A stretch of DNA of 12,353 bases from an uncultured Clostridia bacterium (lineage in GTDB: Bacteria > Bacillota > Clostridia > Oscillospirales > Ruminococcaceae): assembly GCA_937894185.1 (NCBI GenBank), contig CALCSA010000094.1, positions 1 to 12,353 of the forward strand, given 5' to 3'. The position numbers and the translations under genes were made by a program. The notes beneath the pieces were generated by a model, which made no database searches, was not told where the DNA came from, and saw nothing but the letters and a program-made list of their open reading frames with translations. The first letter of the stretch is position 1. Every line of letters begins with the position of its first letter. Positions 1-5,006 of this stretch are shown one piece after another.

Positions 1-56
1 CTTTCGGCTATTGTAGCAACTCTTCGACATGTCCGTCAAACCGGGATTGGGTCAGC

Positions 57-1448
57 TTAACCGGTTCTGGTTCGTCCATCCCGGGGGGCTCTGGACGACA
101 ATGAATGATAGGGAACAGCGGGCCTCAGTTCCGCCTCTTTTCTTTTTTGGGCCAGACGATTGAGCCGGGCTTTTCTCTTTTTCCTGATCTGATAGCGGCG
201 ACAGGCAATCAGCAATACAATCATGAGCAGAACAACGACTGCCCCGATCGCTGCCTTTCGAAAAAGTGGATGTTTCACAAAACCAGGGGAGAGCTGAACT
301 TCCTGAGTCATGACGGGAATGGAGGAAAGGTTGACATCGGCGGTGAGGTGGACTTCTCCCAAGGCGGCGGGAACCATGGCGGGTGAGGCGGTGGCTTCAA
401 AGATGACGCAGCATTCCACCGGGGAACTCACCGCGAGAGCTTGAGGCTTTTGAAAGATCACGGCAACATCGTCGGGATTAACGTCGTTGTGCAGTAAAGC
501 GGTAAAATCCCTGTCGGCATAAAAGGTGGCACTGCCCACCACCTGTTCCCCCTCCAGCACCGGAGCCTGAAAGCCGGAAAAGCTTGCCTTTGGAATGGAG
601 TAGGGGACAAACTCAGTAAATCCAAACTCCAGCAGTTTTTCCGTGTCGTCGAACTTATCTCCCCGGCTTGGAGAACCCATGACAGTGCAAACCAAGGTGC
701 GATCTCCCCGCCGAGCCACGGTGGTCATGGTGTGCTGGGCTTCTTCGGTATACCCCACCTTTCCACCCACTACACTGGGATTGTAGTAGCCCGTTTCTTG
801 CACCAGCTGATACTGGTAATTGGTAAAAGGCCGCTCGTGGTTTTTGTTGGTAGGCGGCATGGTATACCGGGCGGTCCCGAAATAGGTTTGGAACAAGTCG
901 TTTTGCATGGCATACCGGGTGATCAGAGCCATGTCATAGGCGGTGGTGTAGTGGTTGTCGTCATGCAGCCCGTGGGCGTTGGTAAAGTGAGTGTCCAGAG
1001 CGCCGATGTCCCGGGCCCGAGCGTTCATCATGTCGGCAAAGACTTCCTGACTTCCGGCGATATGCTCGGCCAAAGCGTTGGCGGCATCGTTGGCGGAGGG
1101 CAGCATCAAAGCGTAAAGGCCGCTGTCCACGGTGAACTGTTCCCCTTCGGTGAGGGCGATGTGGGAGCTGTTCCAGGTGATGCTGTCCACAGCGCTTTGA
1201 TTCACCGTAACCACTTCGTATGGTCGGCTGTTTTCCAGCACCACCAGCGCGGTCAGAACCTTGGTAGTGCTGGCGGGATAGATCCGGCGCTTCATATCTT
1301 TACTGTAAAGCACCTGCCCGGTGTCCAAATCCATCAAAACGGCGGTCTGAGATTTCAGGTCTATTTCATCCATCGCCCTGACGCTCAAGGTCACCGCCGG
1401 GCTTAACAGCAATAAAAGCGCACACAGCAATCCAAAAAAATTCTTCAT
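57..1448 (-). CDS. D-alanyl-D-alanine carboxypeptidase, DacF/PBP5 type (peptidase S11)
   Basis: Serine DD-carboxypeptidase that trims the terminal D-Ala from peptidoglycan stem peptides on the outer face of the membrane. The 463-residue product opens with a signal peptide (basic start, then a Leu-rich core to about residue 22). The S11 motifs follow in order: STTK at 60-63 with the acylating serine, SAN at 118-120, and KVG at 230-232 in place of the usual KTG. A beta-rich C-terminal region (about 290-390) leads into a transmembrane helix at about 400-416 and a Lys/Arg-rich tail. A C-terminal anchor after such a domain is typical of DacF/PBP5 proteins. The ATG at 1448 is chosen because GGGGGAG lies 3 nt upstream; a TTG at 1460 would place that site inside the gene. 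Transcribed alone from the promoter at 1503-1531. Whether it acts in vegetative growth or sporulation cannot be told from sequence. Confidence 0.93.
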   Translation of the reverse strand: MKNFFGLLCALLLLLSPAVTLSVRAMDEIDLKSQTAVLMDLDTGQVLYSKDMKRRIYPASTTKVLTALVVLENSRPYEVVTVNQSAVDSITWNSSHIALTEGEQFTVDSGLYALMLPSANDAANALAEHIAGSQEVFADMMNARARDIGALDTHFTNAHGLHDDNHYTTAYDMALITRYAMQNDLFQTYFGTARYTMPPTNKNHERPFTNYQYQLVQETGYYNPSVVGGKVGYTEEAQHTMTTVARRGDRTLVCTVMGSPSRGDKFDDTEKLLEFGFTEFVPYSIPKASFSGFQAPVLEGEQVVGSATFYADRDFTALLHNDVNPDDVAVIFQKPQALAVSSPVECCVIFEATASPAMVPAALGEVHLTADVNLSSIPVMTQEVQLSPGFVKHPLFRKAAIGAVVVLLMIVLLIACRRYQIRKKRKARLNRLAQKRKEAELRPAVPYHSLSSRAPRDGRTRTG

Positions 1449-1462
1449 CGGCTCCCCCAAGT

Positions 1463-1481
1463 GCCCGCCTGCTTGGCGGGC
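1463..1481 (-). promoter_or_regulatory. GC-rich hairpin in the 5' leader of the carboxypeptidase gene
   Basis: A perfect 7-bp inverted repeat (GCCCGCC at 1463-1469 and GGCGGGC at 1475-1481) with a 5-nt loop lies in the transcribed leader, about 4 nt upstream of the GGGGGAG ribosome binding site. There is no following U-run, so it is not an intrinsic terminator. It may stabilise the mRNA or affect ribosome access; that role is inference. Confidence 0.4.
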
Positions 1482-1502
1482 CGCTGCATCTTTGTTGATG
1501 AT

Positions 1503-1531
1503 ATTATAATATATTTTTTGGATTCTATCAA
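1503..1531 (-). promoter_or_regulatory. Sigma-A-type promoter for the carboxypeptidase gene
   Basis: On the minus strand TTGATA (1531-1526) is followed after exactly 17 nt by a perfect TATAAT (1508-1503). Transcription would start near 1496, giving a leader of about 50 nt before the ATG at 1448. The match is close to the vegetative consensus, which suggests housekeeping expression. Confidence 0.8.
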
Positions 1532-1770
1532 CACATGTCCAAGGTGAAAGCAGAAGGCGAAATCATTCAAAACAATGGGAAGTAGACCAAAATGCAATTT
1601 ATAACCTATAGAATCCCCAAAAAATACCGGATAGGATGTTATTTTTTACAAGCCCTAAAAGATATTCTTTCTGATTTTCTTTTCAAGATGCAAGCTGGAA
1701 TAAACCTTGGATTTTACAAAATACTAAAATTGCGGTACGAAATATTGGAACGATTGTTTGGAGGGAAGGC
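1532..1770. other. AT-rich intergenic stretch between divergent genes
   Basis: Together with the carboxypeptidase promoter and leader, this forms a gap of about 320 nt between the two divergent starts. It is much more AT-rich than the flanking genes. A 60-codon frame (1592-1774, plus) runs through its second half and ends in an ATGA overlap with the next start, but it has no convincing ribosome binding site and unlike codon use. I see no clear sigma-A promoter for the downstream gene; TTTACA at about 1713 has only a poor -10 partner. Confidence 0.5.
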
Positions 1771-2310
1771 ATGATCGCGGTTATTGTTGCGGCTAAAAAA
1801 CAAAATAAGGATTTTACAAGCGAGCTGACACGTCTGCTGGAAAAACACTTTGACACGGTGCGAGCCTACGGTGGGGTTCTTTCCGTGAAGAAATCCAATC
1901 CCACCATGATCATCTGCGATATTCAGAGCTTTGATACCGTAAAAGCCGAAAAAGCCATTGTAATCTATAAGGATATGCTGCCAATGCCCCAGCGGTTGCT
2001 GGCGGTTGGGCATGGGGTGGCGATTGTGGATTCCTCCAATTATCAATTATCCCAAACTCTGTCCGACACCGGGCTTCCCGCCATCACCTGTGGTCTGCAC
2101 AGCCGGGACACCATCACCCTGACCAGCATGGGAGAGGACAGCGCCGTCATTGGAATTCAGCGGGCCATTGTAAACTTTGACGGCTCGGCCACAGAGCCTC
2201 AGGAATTGCCCATTGGTTTTGCCAAACCCATCGACCGCTTCACTTTGATGGCGGCGGCTGCGATTTTAATTTTGTCGGGAAACTGCCATTTGCTGAAAGG
2301 AAAAATGTGA
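1771..2310 (+). CDS. Conserved-looking hypothetical protein, 179 aa
   Basis: I do not recognise this gene with confidence. The ATG at 1771 has an excellent ribosome binding site, GGAGGG, 8 nt upstream, and codon use resembles the neighbouring genes, so it is very likely real. No signal peptide is evident. The N-terminal half (1-90) alternates hydrophobic strands and helices (MIAVIVAAKK at the start, MIICD at 46-50). The most motif-like part is residues 104-148, containing ITCGLHSRDTITLTS, then IGIQRAIVNF and EPQELPI. This resembles a short pattern seen in uncharacterised clostridial proteins, sometimes compared with Mur-ligase C-terminal regions, but that is recollection and not a firm assignment. 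A hydrophobic stretch lies at 158-169 near the C-terminus. It sits about 100 nt upstream of a spore-protein gene, with no terminator visible between them. Confidence 0.75.
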   Translation: MIAVIVAAKKQNKDFTSELTRLLEKHFDTVRAYGGVLSVKKSNPTMIICDIQSFDTVKAEKAIVIYKDMLPMPQRLLAVGHGVAIVDSSNYQLSQTLSDTGLPAITCGLHSRDTITLTSMGEDSAVIGIQRAIVNFDGSATEPQELPIGFAKPIDRFTLMAAAAILILSGNCHLLKGKM

Positions 2311-2331
2311 CGGGACATCATGTTATTTCCA

Positions 2332-2361
2332 CTCATATCTGTGGAGACTGCGCTTATACTA
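2332..2361 (+). promoter_or_regulatory. Possible forespore (sigma-G/F-like) promoter of the SASP gene
   Basis: CTCATA at 2332-2337 and TATACTA at 2355-2361 are separated by 17 nt. The second element resembles the CATxxTA -10 class and the first weakly resembles the GCATA -35 class used by sigma-G and sigma-F. Transcription would begin near 2368, about 43 nt before the SASP start. SASP genes are forespore-transcribed in known sporeformers, so the location fits, but each hexamer has mismatches. Confidence 0.4.
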
Positions 2362-2410
2362 CTATTGCAAACGCAAACCACTTTATCGAGTATTAAGGAG
2401 TGAAAAAGTT

Positions 2411-2599
2411 ATGGCTAACAAGACTCTTGTTCCCGAAGCTAGGGAAGCTATGGACCGCTTCAAGATGGAAACTGCCAACGAGGTTGGCGTAAACCTGAAG
2501 CAGGGTTACAACGGCGATCTTACCTCCCGTCAGGCTGGTTCCGTCGGTGGTCAGATGGTTAAGAAAATGATCGAGGCGTATCAGAACTCCGTAAAATAA
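2411..2599 (+). CDS. Alpha/beta-type small acid-soluble spore protein
   Basis: Small DNA-binding protein that coats and protects the chromosome in the dormant spore and is degraded at germination by the GPR protease. The 62-residue product has the family plan: a Lys/Ala-rich N-terminus (MANKTLVPEAREAMDRFK), the GPR-site region METANEVGV at 19-27, and the conserved C-terminal block GDLTSRQAGSVGGQMVKKMI. Length matches the usual 60-70 residues. The residue after the scissile glutamate is Thr, where Bacillus proteins usually have Ile or Phe. AAGGAG lies 10 nt upstream of the ATG. The gene is monocistronic, with a possible sporulation promoter upstream and a strong terminator 18 nt after its stop codon. 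Such genes are normally multi-copy; other copies would lie outside the window. Confidence 0.95.
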   Translation: MANKTLVPEAREAMDRFKMETANEVGVNLKQGYNGDLTSRQAGSVGGQMVKKMIEAYQNSVK

Positions 2600-2617
2600 C
2601 TTGGGTTCGCAGCAATC

Positions 2618-2647
2618 CTCCCCGGCCGTTGCCGGGGAGTCTTTTTT
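2618..2647 (+). terminator. Intrinsic terminator after the SASP gene
   Basis: A perfect 9-bp GC-rich stem (CTCCCCGGC at 2618-2626, GCCGGGGAG at 2631-2639) with a CGTT loop is followed by TCTTTTTT. It starts 18 nt after the stop codon. Confidence 0.93.
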
Positions 2648-2684
2648 GCAACAAAACGACCGGAAGCCTTTTCTTCCGGTCGTT
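2648..2684 (-). terminator. Intrinsic terminator of the acyl-CoA synthetase gene
   Basis: A perfect 12-bp stem (AACGACCGGAAG at 2655-2666 and CTTCCGGTCGTT at 2673-2684) with a 6-nt loop. Read on the minus strand, the stem lies about 30 nt after the synthetase stop codon, and its end merges into a U-rich run, TTTTGTT. It sits back to back with the SASP terminator, so the convergent genes each have their own. Confidence 0.75.
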
Positions 2685-2713
2685 GCCGATGATGATTATG
2701 ATACAACTAAGAT

Positions 2714-4453
2714 CTAAGCTCCCTGGCGGGCTGCCACAGGCTGAGCCTGATGGCTCTCGTCCTGACGGCGAATTTCCGCCCGCTTGATTTTGCCGGAAAA
2801 GGTTTTGGGAAGCTCCTCCACAAACTCTATGATGCGGGGGTATTTATAAGGAGCGGTCTGCTGCTTCACATGCTCCTGCAGCTCCCGGACAAGGATGCTG
2901 CAAGGGGAAAAGCCACTGGTGAGAACAACAGTCGCCTTGACCACCGTACCCCGGACGGGGTCGGCCGCTCCCGTGACGGCACATTCCCGAACGGCGGGGT
3001 GCTCCATCAGCACGCTTTCGATTTCAAAGGGCCCGATGCGGTAGCCGGATGCCTTGATGACGTCGTCCACCCGCCCCACATACCAATAAAAGCCATCGTC
3101 ATCTCGGCGGGCCGTGTCGCCGGTGTGATACATATTGTCGTGCCATGCTTTGTAGGTCAAATCCCGGTCCCGGTAGTAGCCACAGAAGAGCCCCACCTGC
3201 ATCTGGTCGTGGTGGGTGCGGACAATCAGCTCGCCCACCTCGCCGTTGGGAACACTGTTGCCATCGGCATCCACCAGATCGATTTCGTAAAGGGGAGAGC
3301 ATTTACCCATGGAGCCGGGTTTGGGTTCGGTGCCCAGCAGATTGACGGTAAGGGCGGTGGTTTCGCTTTGACCAAAGGCTTCCATGATTTTGATGCCGGT
3401 ATGCTGGTAGAAGCGGTTAAATACCTCGGAATTGAGAGCTTCTCCGGCGGTGGTGGCATGGCGGATGTTGCTCAAATCGTAGTGCTCCATCCCTTCCTTG
3501 ATGAGGAAACGATAGATGGTAGGCGGCGCGCAGAAGGTGGTCACTTTATATTGAGATACCATCTGCATCAAATCGGCGGGGATGAATTTGGTGAAATCGT
3601 AGACAAAGATGGAAGCGCCCACAAACCACTGACCATAGATTTTTCCCCAGCTGGCCTTGGCCCAACCGGTGTCCGCCACCGTCATGTGCAGATCATCTCC
3701 GGTGATGCCGTGCCAGTATTTGGCGCTGATGATGTGGCCGATGGGATAGGTGTGGTTGTGATAGGCCATTTTGGGATTTCCAGTGGTGCCGGAGGTAAAG
3801 TAAAGTAGCAAAGGCTCCTCCGCCTTGGTGGGAATTCGCTCGTCAAGGGGCTGATGGAAGCAAAGCTGATTGTTAAAATCGATCCAGCCGGGACGCTTAC
3901 CGCTGTCAAACAGGGAGCCTGCCACCAGAAACTTGCCTTTTATGCCGTCGTATTGTTGACAGGCGGCGTCGGCGTGGTTGGCGGTTTCACCCTCCGCGGT
4001 GGCGATGATATACCGGACATCGGCGCTGCGGAAGCGGTAAAGGTAATCCTTGGCGGTAAGCATATTGGTGGAGTTGATAGCCACAGCGCCCAGCTTGTGG
4101 AGCGCCAGAATGCAGAACCAGAACTGATAGTGGCGGCTGAGCACCAGCATCACCATATCGCCCTTTTGAACCCCGTAATCCCGCAGCATACCCGCCGTCA
4201 GGTCGGAGTAGTACTTCATCTGTCCAAAGGTAAATGTTTTTTCTTCCCCGTGCTCGTTGGCCCATACCATGGCCCGGCGGTCCGGCTGCAAGGCGGCAAT
4301 TTGATCCACCACGTCGTAGGCAAAGTTAAAGTTGGCGGGATAGACAGGCTCAAAGGTGTCCAACACGCCATTTGCGTCGAAGGTTTCCTTGCAGAAGCTT
4401 TGATAAAGGGTCTCCACCGTGATAGTCTGATTGGCTGTATCAGTGTTTTCCAT
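2714..4453 (-). CDS. AMP-forming acyl-CoA synthetase (ANL superfamily, medium-chain/acetyl-CoA synthetase-like)
   Basis: Activates a carboxylic acid with ATP to an acyl-adenylate and then to acyl-CoA. The 579-residue protein has the full set of ANL motifs: phosphate loop TSGTTGNPK at 220-228, EAFGQSETT at 358-366, TGD at 444-446, Arg461 in VGRVDD, the hinge-region KASGYRIGPFEIE around 467-479, and the catalytic lysine of the C-terminal domain in FSGKIKR (Lys555). There is no signal peptide or membrane segment, so it is cytosolic. The overall pattern resembles medium-chain acyl-CoA ligases more than long-chain ones; the true substrate (acetate, branched-chain, aromatic or medium-chain acid) cannot be read from sequence. 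The ATG at 4453 is chosen because GGAGGA lies 7 nt upstream; longer in-frame extensions run into the T-box terminator. Expression appears to depend on the T-box leader at 4531-4800, unusual for this enzyme class. Confidence 0.93.
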   Translation of the reverse strand: MENTDTANQTITVETLYQSFCKETFDANGVLDTFEPVYPANFNFAYDVVDQIAALQPDRRAMVWANEHGEEKTFTFGQMKYYSDLTAGMLRDYGVQKGDMVMLVLSRHYQFWFCILALHKLGAVAINSTNMLTAKDYLYRFRSADVRYIIATAEGETANHADAACQQYDGIKGKFLVAGSLFDSGKRPGWIDFNNQLCFHQPLDERIPTKAEEPLLLYFTSGTTGNPKMAYHNHTYPIGHIISAKYWHGITGDDLHMTVADTGWAKASWGKIYGQWFVGASIFVYDFTKFIPADLMQMVSQYKVTTFCAPPTIYRFLIKEGMEHYDLSNIRHATTAGEALNSEVFNRFYQHTGIKIMEAFGQSETTALTVNLLGTEPKPGSMGKCSPLYEIDLVDADGNSVPNGEVGELIVRTHHDQMQVGLFCGYYRDRDLTYKAWHDNMYHTGDTARRDDDGFYWYVGRVDDVIKASGYRIGPFEIESVLMEHPAVRECAVTGAADPVRGTVVKATVVLTSGFSPCSILVRELQEHVKQQTAPYKYPRIIEFVEELPKTFSGKIKRAEIRRQDESHQAQPVAARQGA

Positions 4454-4530
4454 CTTCTGTTCCTCCATAATCGTTTGTAATGGCGGAAGTGAGAAAACGA
4501 AATGAGCGGGGAAGGAGCGTCTTTTTTGAG

Positions 4531-4571
4531 GAAAAACAAAAAATGCTCCATCCCACAATGGGACGAGCATT
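4531..4571 (-). terminator. Regulated (T-box) terminator
   Basis: AATGCTCGTCCCA pairs with TGGGATGGAGCATT across a TTG loop with one bulged base, followed on the minus strand by a long U-rich run. It is the OFF state of the T-box, 78 nt upstream of the synthetase start. Confidence 0.9.
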
Positions 4572-4800
4572 TACCCGTGTTACCACCCAAATTGTACAGA
4601 AAATAATCCTGTACCACTCATTACGGATTCCAACAAATCCTCGGCCTGTAACGCTGCCTTTGCGTAGACATCTACTCGCGTAAAGTACGCTTTCTTGTCT
4701 CGGCTTCAGGGCTACAGTTCCCGCCGTTTGCCACCGGTTTGCACCAACCACCGGCTCTCTGAGGGCAAAGGATGGAAGGAACCCTCCCTGTCACTGCCTT
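4531..4800 (-). ncRNA. T-box riboswitch leader (tRNA-sensing) of the acyl-CoA synthetase gene
   Basis: Read on the minus strand, the T-box landmarks appear in order. Stem I has CAGGG/CCCUG and GUUCC/GGAAC pairings (4786-4790 with 4707-4711; 4778-4782 with 4717-4721), an AGAGAG motif near 4760, and the distal element GGTTGGTGCAAACC. Small hairpins follow, including GCGTActtTACGC, then a stem GTACAG/CTGTAC. The T-box core is GGGTGGTAACACGGG (4587-4573). Last is a 13-bp terminator stem (4542-4555 with 4559-4571, one bulge) followed by TTTTTTGTTTTT. The CCCA of the terminator can instead pair with TGGG before the core to form the antiterminator. In this family an uncharged tRNA reads a specifier codon in Stem I and its NCCA end stabilises the antiterminator. 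The specifier loop's 3' strand is UGUAG (4716-4712), so the cognate amino acid is not settled. The next gene on this strand starts 78 nt beyond it. Confidence 0.9.
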
Positions 4801-4822
4801 TAAAAAATCTTTAATTTTTATT

Positions 4823-4851
4823 AGAATACCACGATGAACCGATCTTGTCAA
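4823..4851 (-). promoter_or_regulatory. Sigma-A-type promoter for the T-box transcript
   Basis: On the minus strand a perfect TTGACA (4851-4846) is separated by 17 nt from TATTCT (4828-4823). Transcription would start near 4816, immediately before the T-box Stem I. Confidence 0.85.
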
Positions 4852-4897
4852 GAGATAATTATAAAAAAGTTAAACAAAAATTACTTTAGCATAGTAA

Positions 4898-4926
4898 TTG
4901 ACTAAAATAATAAAGAAGAGTATAAT
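4898..4926 (+). promoter_or_regulatory. Sigma-A-type promoter of the histidine operon
   Basis: TTGACT (4898-4903), a 17-nt spacer, and a perfect TATAAT (4921-4926). Transcription would start near 4933. It points away from the T-box promoter; the two -35 boxes are 46 nt apart across very AT-rich DNA. The promoter rules out the upstream in-frame TTG at 4898 as the hisZ start, because that codon is part of the -35 box. Confidence 0.85.
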
Positions 4927-4937
4927 AAAAAAAGTGT

Positions 4938-4965
4938 CTCCAATTGGCGGAGGGTTTTTGCTCCG
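4938..4965 (+). promoter_or_regulatory. Possible alternative hairpins over the his leader ribosome binding site
   Basis: The GGAG at 4949-4952 can pair either with CTCC at 4938-4941 or, as CGGAG (4948-4952), with CTCCG at 4961-4965. Both would mask the only strong Shine-Dalgarno-like site in the his leader. The stems are short (4-5 bp), so a regulatory role is speculative. Confidence 0.3.
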
Positions 4966-5006
4966 TGATGTTACATCATGTATATATGGGATGTGTGAAG
5001 AAATGA
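4965..5006 (+). CDS. Putative 13-codon leader peptide with two His codons
   Basis: A short frame begins at GTG (4965) or ATG (4968), downstream of GGAGGG (4949-4954), and encodes MMLHHVYMGCVKK. Its TGA stop (5004-5006) overlaps the hisZ ATG (5003) as ATGA, the usual geometry for translational coupling. It lies entirely within the predicted his transcript. Two adjacent His codons in the leader of a histidine operon are suggestive, but there are only two, no attenuator terminator follows, and the ribosome-site spacing of 10-13 nt is long. It could be chance. Confidence 0.3.
   Translation: MMLHHVYMGCVKK

Noticed and set aside
1..30. Possible start of another minus-strand gene at an ATG (30-28)
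   Set aside because: Only ten codons are visible, with no clear ribosome site; too little to call.
732..1406. Plus-strand open frame of 224 codons opposite the carboxypeptidase gene
   Set aside because: Antisense shadow of conserved S11 motifs; rich in G, H and V runs with no family resemblance.
2750..3808. Long plus-strand open frame (352 codons) antisense to the acyl-CoA synthetase
   Set aside because: It is the mirror of a clearly recognised ANL enzyme in a GC-biased frame, has no ribosome site, and its translation (runs of VVV, GGG and HH) looks like antisense sequence.
4454..4570. 39-residue N-terminal extension of the acyl-CoA synthetase
   Set aside because: It would be translated through the T-box terminator stem; the ATG at 4453 has an ideal ribosome site.
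4678..4690. GCGTA-AAG-TACGC inverted repeat as an independent operator
   Set aside because: It falls inside the T-box leader, between Stem I and the antiterminator, and is explained as one of its hairpins.
4898..5002. N-terminal extension of HisZ from TTG 4898
   Set aside because: The codon lies in the -35 box of a consensus promoter, upstream of the predicted transcription start; the extension also has no homology to HisZ.
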